A stretch of 64,000 bases of DNA from Epichloe hybrida (Eukaryota > Ascomycota > Sordariomycetes > Hypocreales > Clavicipitaceae), in NCBI GenBank assembly GCA_019022495.1, contig JAFEKR010000010.1, forward strand, positions 1,426,001 to 1,490,000, read 5' to 3'. Position 1 is the first letter of the stretch; every line of letters begins with the position of its first letter. The position numbers and the translations under genes were made by a program. Below are positions 35,444 to 45,370 of the stretch, piece by piece. A model generated the notes under the pieces. It made no database searches. It saw only the letters and a list, made by a program, of their open reading frames with translations, and was not told where the DNA came from.

Positions 35444-35889
35444 TATACAAGTAATCAGAGCATTGTAGTCAGACTATTGCACTAAAACGTGTAGTGTAGT
35501 GTAGTAACTACACTACAAACTACACTACACTACAAACTACACTAACTACAAATACTATAAATGTAGTATTAGACTTTTTATTAGTTATTAGTATTATTAA
35601 GGTTAAAAGAAAGCTAGTTATATAAAAGCTTTTATTCTTACTTATTTTATCAAATTAGTTATAGAATTTATAATATTATATTATTTTAATAATTTTATTA
35701 TAACTAAGTAAGGTTATATATAATATTATACTTTTTTTAATAATACTATTTAACTTAATACTTTATTTTACTAATATAACTTAAAGAAAAACCTTTTTAT
35801 TATATTATTTACTATTTCTATAAATTATTATTATTACTTATTTAAAAACATTTTAAAAAAGAACTACTAGTAAACTTAATATAAGTAGC

Positions 35890-36092
35890 TTATTATACCT
35901 TATTATACCTTATTATACCTTATTATACCTTATAATAGCTTATAATTACTAATATTACTAATATTACTAAGATTACTAATATTACTAATATTACTAATAT
36001 TACTAAGATTACTAATATTACTAATATTACTAAGATTACTAAGATTACTAAGATTACTAAGATTACTAAGATTACTAAGATTACTAAGATTA
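35890..36092 (+). repeat. Two adjacent microsatellites: TTATTATACC x4 and ATTACTAAK x about 16
   Basis: A 10-bp unit TTATTATACC repeats four times from 35,890. It is followed, from about 35,945 to 36,092, by a 9-bp unit ATTACTAAT or ATTACTAAG. The G-type units cluster at the right end. Both arrays lie inside element H1. No function is evident. Confidence 0.9.
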
Positions 36093-37290
36093 CTTATAAT
36101 ATTATTAGTGTTAAAGTTTAATAAAAAATAAATAACTAATAAATAACTTAAATATAAATACTAGTAATTATAAGTAAATTACTATAGTAAAAGCTATAGT
36201 TTTTAATAACTTAGTATTTTAAGGTTTTTAAAAATATTAATATTATAAAAATGTTTTCTCTTTTATGTTTTTTTAAAATAATAATAAAAGTAAAATAATA
36301 GTAATTATAGTAATAATAGTAATTAAGGTTATAAAAGTTATTAAAGCTTTTATAATAAGTATAATATATTATATAAAACTAAGTCCTAGTATTATTTTTA
36401 AAAATAAGTTAAACTTATTTTTTATAGCTTATTTAAGCTATATAGGGTAATTAAAATAATACTATTAGTTATCTATTAATAAATTATAAATATTAGTCTA
36501 TTATATTCTTTCTTTATATATTATTATAATAAGATATATAAAGTTACTATATATAACTTCTTAAAGCTTTAGAATTATAAAGCTTAAAGTAATATTTAAT
36601 TAGTTTAAATAGTAAATAAATAGTTTAAGCTTTTTTAAAGTTCTTATTATATAACTAATAATATATTAATACTGGGAGGAGCTCTCTTTTATACTCAAGA
36701 GAGGGGGGGGGGGGGACTAGTTGTAATATCGGCCGGAAAACAAAGCACAAGACAAGCAAACGCATAGATAGCGCGTGACTAATCTAGGAGCGAAACCGCC
36801 TAGCCACTAGGCCTAAATCACCTACCCCTTATTATAATTAAATAAAACCATGTGCTTAGACTTTATAAGATATCTAGACTAGTGCTAGGTTAGATTTAGC
36901 TAAAAAGTAAGGCACTAGAAAAGTTAGAAGTAAAGCAAATAAAAAGTAAATTATTATTATAAATCCGAATTCACTATGCCTTAAGGTAAAGTAAGGGATG
37001 CAAAGCTAGGTTAGAGTAAGACTAGACTAGTACTAAAGGGAGCTAGTTAGGACTATTACTATATATTTTCCTTTCCTTTTTTATTTTCTTTAGGATAAGG
37101 CTAGCGTAAGCTAGTAATAAACACCTATAATTAGTCACACCTAACGTGGCGCAGACCTGGAAAAGGGTTAGCGCTAGCCTGTTTATAGAAATAAGAGGGT
37201 TTTTCTTCCTAGTAAAGGGTTTTCCCTCTTAACTAAGCGAATGGAGTACTAGGAATAGCTACATAGTTAGCTAGCTAGCGTAAAGAATAT
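36093..37290. other. Interior of H1 without recognisable gene
   Basis: 36,093-36,660 is AT-rich and featureless. 36,670-36,840 is GC-richer and includes a run of 13 G (36,703-36,715) followed by CpG-containing sequence; its minus strand contains TAGTGGCTAGGCG, similar to a tRNA D-arm/A-box, but no B box follows, so I do not call a tRNA. 36,850-37,260 is moderately RIP-mutated and unrecognised; it may be part of another inserted element. Confidence 0.35.
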
Positions 37291-37893
37291 ATATATATAT
37301 TAATACTAATTATTTACTTTAGTAACTTCTTATTATTTATTTAGATTTATTAACTAATTATATTATATTAGTTTAGGGTATTTTTAATTAAAATAATAAT
37401 AATAAATTATAGAAATAGTAAATAAAAGAATAAGTTAGTTTTTCTTAAAGTTATATTAGTAAAATAAGGTAATAAATATAATAATATTATTAAAAAGTTA
37501 TAATATTATAAATAACCCTAGTTATAGTATAATCCTAAAAAAAAGGTAAATTTTAGATATTATATAACTAATTAGGTAAAATAGGTAATAATAAAGGCTT
37601 CTATATAACTAGCTTTCTTTTAATCTTATAATAACATTATATAATAAAAAGGCCCACTTTTTTTTAACTAACACTATATTTTAGTTTTTGTAGTTAGTGT
37701 AGTTAGTAACTACACTAATTACATTACACTATAAGCAAAAAAAAACTACACTATACTACACTATAAAAAAAAAAAACTACAATATACTAACTATAAAAAA
37801 AAAACTACATTACAAATACAAATTTTTCCTAAAAACTACACTAACTACACTACAAACAATACTCTGATTGTAGTGCAATGCTCTGCAAGTAAT

Positions 37894-38670
37894 CTATAAA
37901 TTATAATAATAACTATTAGCACTACTAATTATATATATACTTAATAGCTATAAACTTATAGTGACTATAATATAAGCCCTTTAGTTAGACTATTTAGAAC
38001 TATAGTATTAGGTATCTTACTTATTTAAACTAATTATAAAAATTAATATAGGTTATTTTTTTCTAGCTATATAATAGGTAATAATATTTATTTTACTATA
38101 TTAAAGCTATATATAAGCTACTATTTAGATATTACTAACTATAATAAACGAGTTGTTTTTAATTAGTAGTATTATTATTATTTCTTTTTATTTATTTATA
38201 TATCTAAATATAAGGTACTTTATCTTATTTTCTTTATAAGCTTTCTTATAGTAATTATACCCTAAGTAAGTAGCTTATTTTATAATTAAGGTTAATTATA
38301 TATAAGGGAGGTATTATATTAGGAGTGTAAAGGTTAGAAATAAGATATTTATTAAAGTAAGTCTTTGAAGAACCTTTAGGCTATATAAATAATAAAAAGG
38401 CTAGCTAGCTATAAGATAGTTATATGCTTATAAAGTAAGGTATTTATTAAAGACTATATATATTATTAATGCTAGTTTAGAGATTAAAACCTTTACACAC
38501 TTACCCCTAGCTAGTATCTATCTAGTAATAACTGCGATAGTCTTAGCTATTACTTCGTTTTTTAATAGTAATAATAGTAATAATAGTAATAATAGTAATA
38601 ATAGTAATAATAGTAATAATAGTAATAATAGTAATAATAGTAATAATGTTAAAAAAAGCAAGCCATGACA
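37894..38670 (+). mobile_element. Gypsy-B relic: 3' internal end and 3' LTR
   Basis: Inverse of the left end of Gypsy-B: 37,894-38,316 matches the inverse of 47,823-48,250, then a polypurine tract (AAGGGAGGTAT) and an LTR at 38,317-38,670 matching the inverse of 47,553-47,822. The LTR is 354 bp rather than 270 because a 9-bp microsatellite lies in its last quarter. The element continues to the left of the hAT insertions but is cut there. Base changes relative to Gypsy-B are RIP-type. Confidence 0.85.
38566..38648 (+). repeat. 9-bp microsatellite (AATAGTAAT)n within the Gypsy-B relic LTR
   Basis: About nine units lie within the LTR between CTTCG and the terminal AGCCATGACA. The two other LTR copies of this family (47,553 and 55,166) lack it, so it expanded in this copy only. 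Confidence 0.9.
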
Positions 38671-38711
38671 GGGCAATACAATACAATACAATACAATACT
38701 ACAATGCTCTG
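38671..38711 (+). repeat. hAT-type right terminus with (CAATA)n
   Basis: GGG, then CAATA units and ACAATGCTCTG, the same terminus type as at 22,902 and 37,885. The Gypsy-B relic was inserted just inside this end. The matching left end was not found. Confidence 0.5.
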
Positions 38712-38860
38712 GAATTTACCTTTAGCTTAGATTATTTAATTAATAGAATAACCTAATATTAGCAAAGACTCCCCCCCTAGCTTGAATCCTAGGCGTGGAT
38801 CGCAAATCTTCGCTAATACGGAGGTCGAGCTCAGAAGTCGTGTCCCCTACACAAGACCCA
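38712..38860. other. Short GC-richer non-coding segment
   Basis: Bases 38,765-38,860 have intact CpGs (for example GGCGTGGATCGC and GGAGGTCGAGC) unlike the surroundings. The inverse contains CCTAGGATTCAAGCTAGG, resembling a tRNA T-arm, but no acceptor stem or A box was found. It could be a tRNA-related SINE fragment or host sequence. Confidence 0.25.
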
Positions 38861-39288
38861 CCTATAGTGGGGTCCTAGTAATCTAGAGAATAAGCGATTT
38901 TACACTAAACCCTTTACTTTTTAAAGGCTACTTATAAGGTATTTAGTTAATAAAAATATTATCTAAATATTTAAGTAAATAAATAAATACTTCTTTTATT
39001 TATTTAGGTTATTATCCTATTTTTTAGAAATTAGAATATATAAAGATATAAAGATATAAACTTACTTAAAAGTATTATTACTTTTAAATTTAAAATTAAA
39101 TTAAAATATTAAAATAAATATTTAGAAAGCTGTTTTTTATCTTAAAATACTCTTTAAGTAAAAGCATATTTAATTAGAATAAAGGAAAATAAATCTACTA
39201 ATAAAATATTATATTATAAGCTTTTAAAAAGTATAGGTTTTAGTGTAAAATTACCTATTCCTTAGAATTACTAGGACCCGACTATAGG
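38861..39288. mobile_element. Short TIR element (MITE), about 428 bp
   Basis: The left end CCTATAGTGGGGTCCTAG and the right end CTAGGACCCGACTATAGG are inverted repeats with one mismatch. The inverted match continues inward through AGAGAATA and GATTTTACACTAAA for about 50 bp. The interior is AT-rich with no ORF. A second partial inverse of GAATAAGCGATTTT lies just outside, at about 39,290-39,316. The target duplication is not clear, so the superfamily (possibly Tc1/mariner) is uncertain. Confidence 0.6.
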
Positions 39289-39461
39289 CTCTTATCTAGA
39301 AAATCGCTTATTCTTTAGAACTATAATTGTTAGAATGAGTATGATATCAACAGGTCATGGGCGTCTCTGATTGGCTAGGCGCATTGCATCACAAACTCAC
39401 ATGTCTAGGTTAACTATGCCACGGTTAGAATTAGCACATATAGCCTCTTCGCACATAACTC
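39289..39461. other. Non-repetitive-looking flank of Copia-2
   Basis: Bases about 39,330-39,461 have near-balanced composition and intact CpGs, so they may be host sequence or a segment not subject to RIP. No gene seen. It ends with the Copia-2 duplication AACTC (39,457-39,461). Confidence 0.4.
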
Positions 39462-40281
39462 TGTTAAAAATAAGACCTATTTTTAGCCCTTTCTAGTTAA
39501 AGGACCTTTCTATTACTAGCTTGCATTGCAAGCCTAACAGCTGCACTGCAGCTATTAATAGTCACGAAGGTAGCTATTAATGGCTACGTTATAGCTGTTA
39601 ACAGCTATGACTAACTGTGTGGATAACTAATCTAAATTAATTATTAATTATGGATTATTTAATTGCGTTATAGCTATAAGCGTAGCTATAACCGTAGCGC
39701 CACTAGTAATTAGGTAAGCTAGGGTAATGTAAGCAGGTTACCCTATAGCTATCTTTAACAGCGATTTTCTCTTTAACTAAAGGTTATACAAAAGTCTTAT
39801 ATATAGCAAATTAAAGCTAGAAGATAGGGCTTTTATTTTATATAGGAATATTTTTTAGACTAAAATTTAGTGCATATAGGTTACTAGTTTGTATAGTAGT
39901 GAGTTGATTTTTTGGATTTTACATATAAATGAATTTTGCGGAAAATAAAAAGTAGCCTATAAGACCTCTTTAGTAGTCTAGATTCACTAATACAGTTAGT
40001 AAGTATATAAGAGAAAGAAGATCTTTTTAATTTAGCTAGATAGCTAGGTCTCTTAATCTAATAGCCGCATTGCCTATATAATATCACTAAAATTAATTCT
40101 ATTAGTATATAAGATATTATAAAAGTTATCTAGATTAAATTTAATTAGTTAATAACTGCCAAAACCTTCCGTTATGTTACGTTAAATAAATATTTAATAT
40201 GGTGGTTTTACTAGTCCCTAACCATAGAGCTACACCTGTATAGCTATTGCTAGCTAGTAACTAGCTCCTTAAATTTTAATA
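39462..40281 (+). repeat. Copia-2 5' LTR
   Basis: 820 bp, TGTTAAAA start. The primer site AGTTATAAGCC follows at 40,282. The outer part is better preserved than the matching part of the 3' LTR. Confidence 0.93.
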
Positions 40282-40348
40282 AGTTATAAGCCTAGACTAT
40301 TACTATAAAATTCTTTCTAGTGCACTTTACATATAGTTATAAAAGACT

Positions 40349-40616
40349 TCCCTTCTATAAAATAGGAAGGACCTGCGAGATAAAAGCTATTCCCTTCTAT
40401 AAAAAAGGAATTATTATGGTTATAGAAGACTTCCCTTTTATAAAATAGGAAGCGCATGAGCAATATAGAAGCATTCCCTTCTATAAAAGGGAAGTTTAGT
40501 AAGAATAAAAGCTTTTCCCTTCTATAAAAAGGAAATTTAGCGCGAATAGAAGCTTTCCCTTCTATAAAAAGGAATTTTAGTATGAATAGAAGACTTCCCT
40601 TCTATAAAATTAGAAG
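40349..40616 (+). repeat. Copia-2 leader minisatellite, 7 units
   Basis: Same array as at 12,778-13,100, one unit shorter. Units centre on CCCTTCTATAAAA. Confidence 0.85.
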
Positions 40617-43600
40617 ATAGATACTAATTAACAAGGTTAGGGGCCTTCTGCCCCTAATATTAGTGCGTAAGAGGTTCTAAATAACTAGCTAAAAGAGCAG
40701 GTTATTAAGCAACAAGATGCTATCGATCTATTATTACAGAAGCTAGAGGCTTTAACTATAGCTGTTAATAATAGAGGCATAGAGAGTGTGGAAGCTGCTA
40801 AGCCCGCTAGTTAGTAGCAAGTTCAGTAGCTTATTTAATAAGATAAGGCACCTAAATCTAGCTCTATACAAGCTGCCTTTAATAATTCGATTATTAAGGA
40901 ATTTAATAAGAGGGTTTATAGCTTCCCTAAGACTACTAAGATTAAAGGAGCTGAAAATTTCAATTAATGGAAACAAGCCTTAGCTATCTAATTTAGAGCT
41001 TTAGGCATGCCTAATTTTCTAGATAATCCGGATATTTCTAGGGTGCTAGGGGACGCTAACTAAGCTATTATCCTAATGTTACTAAGGGATAGTTATACGG
41101 AAGGCCCCTAAGCCGCTATAACATGGCAAAAATCACCTGAAGAAGCCTATAATTTACTTTTATTAGGCAATATTCACATAGCGTTAAAATCCAGAGGGGG
41201 TCCCTATATTCTGAATTTCATAACCTAAATTTTCATGGTTATAAGGGGACTTTAGAAGCCTTTAATGCGGTCTTTAATAATCTACTAGCTAGATTATTGA
41301 TTTTAGGGGTCCTAATTAATCCTATAGATTAGGTTAATCAATATCTTTAATCCCTAAAATTAACCTTCCCTTAGTAGGCTAAGAGGTAACGATTTAGTAT
41401 GCGTACAAATAGGGCTATAAGGGCTCCCCTAGATGCCCTAAATCTTTAATTTCTAATAGCAGACCTTCTAGCTAAATAGAGGGATAAATTATCTACAGTA
41501 TCTAAAGCCCTAAATTATAGGGCTAAAGACTTAGAAAAGGGTGCTAAAGACAAGGAAAAGGCCCCTAAAGGTTAGAAGAAGAAGAAAGAAAGCTCTAAAG
41601 ATAATAAGGGCTTTTCTAATTCTAATAAGAAGAAAAAGAAGTAAAAGGGTTAAAAATTAGATAAAAAGGATACTAAAGAACTTATAGAGGGTTCTTTTAT
41701 ACTAGGAAATTATAACCTTTCTAACGGAGCACTTAATCCGTACAAGAAACCTAGTAATTACAAGACTAGTTATAAGAGCTCTAGCAATAGTAACTCTAAT
41801 TCTAGCTCTAGTAATTCAAAAAAAAAAAACAAGAAATTAATACTTAAATGGTTTTAATTATTATAGTAAAGACATGAAAAAGGCCCTATTATATAATACA
41901 GGTTTAACTATATATATAGTTAATTCTAGGGAGGTCTTTAGGGATTATACCCCTTATAAGAAGGGGGAATCTAACCCTATTATAACTAATGGTGGCCCTA
42001 TTAATTCTAAGGGTCATGGTAGTACTGTTTTTAAGGTCTTATATTAAAAGAAACCTAATAAATATAGGACCTTAGTGCTAAAGGACACTCTATATTTTCC
42101 TTAGCTTAATGTTAATATAGTTAGTGGCCTTATTCACTATATATCTAGCGGTTGCTTTATAAAAAACTATCTTTATCCTAAAGATAGGTCTTGTATTGCT
42201 ACCCTAGATATAGAAAAACATGGTTTTTTCTTTCACGTTAAAAACTAATCTACACTAACGTTACATAAAGGGCCCTGTAAAAAATCTCATTATATCTGAC
42301 CTTTTACCTATGCTAGCTTTAGGGGTCATAGCTACCTAATTAGCTACCCTATAGAGGTTCAAATTCCCTCTAAAAAGCCGGATTAGGCTTCTGATTTAGA
42401 CGAAATTGCTAAAATCAACGAAAATGATAATAATGTTAAAGAGATCGTACGGGATGATTTAGGGGATTTAGTCCTTTCTCTAACGCCTATAGCCCTAGGT
42501 TAGGTCCCTTATAAATCTAAAGATATAGATTTAGGGGTGTTAGAGGGCCTTAGTAAAGGAAAAAGGTCCCTAATACCTCCCTAAGAGGCCTATGGTTCTC
42601 AAGGGGCCTAGCAGGGGACTAATGGAGAGGGCCCTAATCTAGACCTAAATCTAGACCCTAATTTAGGCCCTAAAGACCTTTAATATCAAAAGTTACTAGA
42701 ACTAGCTAGCCTATAGCATGTATGATTAGGGCACCTAGGGCTTCCTTTGCTAAAGAAAATAAGCCTTATAACTAAAGGAATCCCTAATTTTTCTAAAATT
42801 AAGGATAAAGACTTTAAATATATAGCTTATGATTAATCTAAGGCAGTTAGAAGACCTAGGAAATTAGCTATCCCTAACCCCCCTAGAGCTCTAGATTAAA
42901 TAGAGGGGGATACGCTAAAAATCAGCCCTATACCGTATAATAAATAGTTAATTTGCTTATTTCTAGTTAATTAAAAAACTAGATATAAGTGAGTGTTCTT
43001 ATTACCTAATAAGGAAGGCTTAACTATTTATAGGGCTATTAAGAGCTTCTTTAAAGGGCTTAAAAATCAACTAGGTCAATATCCTAGGCACTTTCACTTT
43101 AATGGGGGCCAAGAAATCAATTCTAGTTATTAAACCTAGTTAAATTCTAAAGGGATTAAATTTATAACTTCTAGTCCCTATATCTATAAGCAAAATAGAT
43201 TAGCAGAGCGTTTTATTTATACTATTCTAGATTAATTAAGGGCTACTATCTAGTGGGCAAAATTACCCTTATATCTATAGTGTTTTATATTACCTGTAGT
43301 TATTAACCTAGTTAATATAACTGCTAATACTACTAAGGATAAAAGCCCTAAATAACTGCTAGCTAGGGAGCTAAATCAGCCCTGTACGACTGATATTAGC
43401 AGTATTAGAGCTATAGGATCTTACTGTGAGATTCTAATCCCCCTAGAAAAACAACCTAAAGCCTAGAAGTTAGTAGCTAGGACTATTCCTAGAAGGTTAT
43501 TAGCTACACTAGGTTCTAACACCTATCTAGTGTATATCCCCTCTAAAAGGCTAGTTACAAAGACTAGCTTTATTAAGATTATAAAGCCTATAAGTCCTAT

Positions 43601-44836
43601 CTCTAAAGGATTACCTAGGCTTTCTATAGGGGATAACCCTTTAGAGAGGGAAAATAATTTAGAAGATTAAGATCTAAATTAAGGTTTAAAGGATTACCCT
43701 ATAGATAACATAGGAGGTCCCCCTATAGGTTAAGAAAAACACCCTATAGGGCCTGTATAACCCCCTAAGGAACTAATTCCAAAGGCCTTAGAGAAGGCCA
43801 TGCCTATAACTTCACTAGGAAATCAGATTTTAACTCCGGACTTTGATTTTAACAAAATTACTAACTTTAAACCTAATATTAACCCTATAGATGTTAATAT
43901 TAGTTCCCCTTCTTCTCTAGATTTTATAAAAGAAATTTACTTTAAGGTATAGGAAAAGCTAAAGGAAAATAACCCTAATAGCCCTAAACCTAAGACCTAG
44001 AAGCAAGCTATATCTAGCCCTAAAAGGGATAAATAAATAGAAGCTATATATAAAGAATATAAATAGCTTCTAAAGGCTAGTACTTTTAAATTTATAGGGA
44101 AAGACTAAGTACCTAAGGGCTGTAAAGTACTAAAGAATAGGCTTGTGTATAAGCTTAAGAAGGATAAAGAAAATAATCCTTTAAAATACAAGGCCTAACT
44201 TATTACTAAGGGATTTATGCAAATTAAAGGTTTAGATTATCTAGAGACTTTTGTAAAAATAAGCATTCCCCCTAGCTAGAGGATTTTACTAGCCCTAGTG
44301 GCTTAGAATAACTAGGAAATCAAATAAGTTAATTTTATAGGAGCTTTTCTTAATAGTAAGCTATAATAACAGATTTATATAGTTATTCCGGACGGATTTA
44401 TTAAATTCCTTAAAGTAAATCCTAAATTAGCTAAATTAGCTAAAAGTTTTGGCTATAAACCTTCCAAAGATTAAGTAATTTTATTATAGAAATCTTTATA
44501 TAGCCTAAAACAAAGCTTAAGGGAGTGGTAATAAGCACTAATAGCAGTGCTAAAGTCCCTAGGATTTAGCCCTTTAATTTCTGACCTAGCTATATCCTAT
44601 AATTCCTTCACTAAAACCTTTATTATTATGTATGTAAATAACTGCCTTCTAATTAGACTAGATTTACGTTATATTTAAAGACTTAAAAAGGAACTTTATA
44701 AAGTCTATCTAATAGAAAATAGGGGGCTAGCTAAATTCTTCTTAGGGGTTTAAATTATATAAGATAGACCTAATAGGGTCCTAAAAATTTATTAATCTTA
44801 GTATATCTTAGAGGCTTTAAATTAATTTAATATGCT

Positions 44837-45010
44837 TGTGATGATCTAGGCTTTGCCTAGACCTAGCAATATAGGTGTCAATTGTACAAGTTACAGGGAC
44901 TTGTACAATGCGTATTCTTTTGTTGCCTTCTATGGCGTAACGGGATTAGGCACACCACCCACATAGTGGCGCAGGCACCCGCGATTAGCCCTATGGGCTA
45001 GACTATGACA
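44837..45010 (+). repeat. TRIM 5' LTR (174 bp)
   Basis: TG...CA ends. It contains a perfect 11-bp hairpin: ATTGTACAAGT at 44,881-44,891 and ACTTGTACAAT at 44,899-44,909 with a 7-base loop. Its outer half is the better preserved one. Confidence 0.93.
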
Positions 45011-45024
45011 TTTGTACAAGTCAC
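45011..45024 (+). other. TRIM primer-binding region, possible self-primer
   Basis: TTTGTACAAGTCAC follows the LTR directly. TTGTACAAGT is exactly complementary to ACTTGTACAA inside the LTR (44,899-44,908). No TGG start typical of a tRNA 3'-end primer is present. Tf1-type elements prime from their own RNA 5' end in a comparable arrangement. Complementarity is seen; the mechanism is inferred. Confidence 0.5.
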
Positions 45025-45035
45025 CTAAGGTCATA

Positions 45036-45045
45036 GGTTCAAACC
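45036..45045 (+). promoter_or_regulatory. TRIM internal B-box-like motif
   Basis: GGTTCAAACC fits the RNA polymerase III B-box core (GGTTCRANYC). No matching A box was found upstream, so Pol III transcription is only a possibility; the motif may instead come from a tRNA fragment. Confidence 0.3.
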
Positions 45046-45196
45046 GGCTGCGTGCGCAAGCACTATAGGGCAGCCATAACGGGGTTCTTCCTAGGCTTAC
45101 AGGGACAATAGAAGAGAGGGTCCTTAGGGGATGCGTAGTATTGCTAGCTTATAAGGGGTTAATAGGAAGAAGAAGATCACCTAGGGAAAGGGCCTA

Positions 45197-45370
45197 TGTG
45201 ATAATCTAGGCTTTGCCTAGACCTAGCAATATAGGTGTCAATTGTACAAGTTACAGGGACTTGTATAATGCGTATTCTTTTGTTGCCTTCTATGGCGCAA
45301 CGGGATTGGGCACACCACCCACATGGTGGCGCAGGCACCCGCGATTAGCCCTATGGGCTAGACCATGACA
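45197..45370 (+). repeat. TRIM 3' LTR (174 bp)
   Basis: Six transitions separate it from the 5' LTR. It carries the T/A state in its first half and the C/G state in its second half. Confidence 0.93.

Larger units (their letters stand above)
35470..37866. mobile_element. H1: 2.4-kb hAT-like non-autonomous element
   Basis: This element is flanked by a perfect 8-bp duplication ATTGTAGT (35,462-35,469 and 37,867-37,874), the hAT hallmark. Termini are CAGACTATTG (from CAGAGTATTG) and CAATACTCTG. The terminal 100 bases on both sides consist of GTGTAGT/ACTACAC units shared with the 232-bp MITE at 47,201-47,432. Inside them lie inverted arms of roughly 300 bp (35,575-35,860 against 37,320-37,640). 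The interior holds satellites and a GC-richer patch (36,670-37,260) but no transposase could be read. A transposase from elsewhere would be needed for movement. Confidence 0.8.
35456..37885. mobile_element. 25-bp hAT terminus pair split by element H1
   Basis: CAGAGC (35,456-35,461) and GCAATGCTCTG (37,875-37,885) become one 25-bp sequence when H1 and one copy of its 8-bp duplication are removed: two inverted hAT termini (CAGAGCATTG/CAATGCTCTG) separated by five bases. It is flanked by a perfect 8-bp duplication CAAGTAAT (35,448-35,455 and 37,886-37,893), lying in the Gypsy-B relic. It may be an extreme internal-deletion derivative of a hAT element. Confidence 0.75.
44837..45370 (+). mobile_element. 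TRIM: 534-bp miniature LTR retrotransposon, nested in Copia-2
   Basis: Two 174-bp LTRs (44,837-45,010 and 45,197-45,370) start TGTGAT and end ATGACA. They surround only 186 bp of internal DNA. A perfect 5-bp duplication ATGCT (44,832-44,836 and 45,371-45,375) proves integration by a retroviral-type integrase, and Copia-1 shows the empty site. There is no ORF, so it must borrow enzymes. A polypurine tract (AGGGAAAGGG, 45,183-45,192) precedes the right LTR, so the element is on the plus strand. GC content is much higher than around it. The LTRs differ at six positions, all transitions. No other copy was seen here. Confidence 0.93.

Noticed and set aside
36740..36840. tRNA or tRNA-derived SINE on the minus strand
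   Set aside because: A D-arm-like TAGTGGCTAGGCG is present but no T-arm B box or acceptor pairing could be found.
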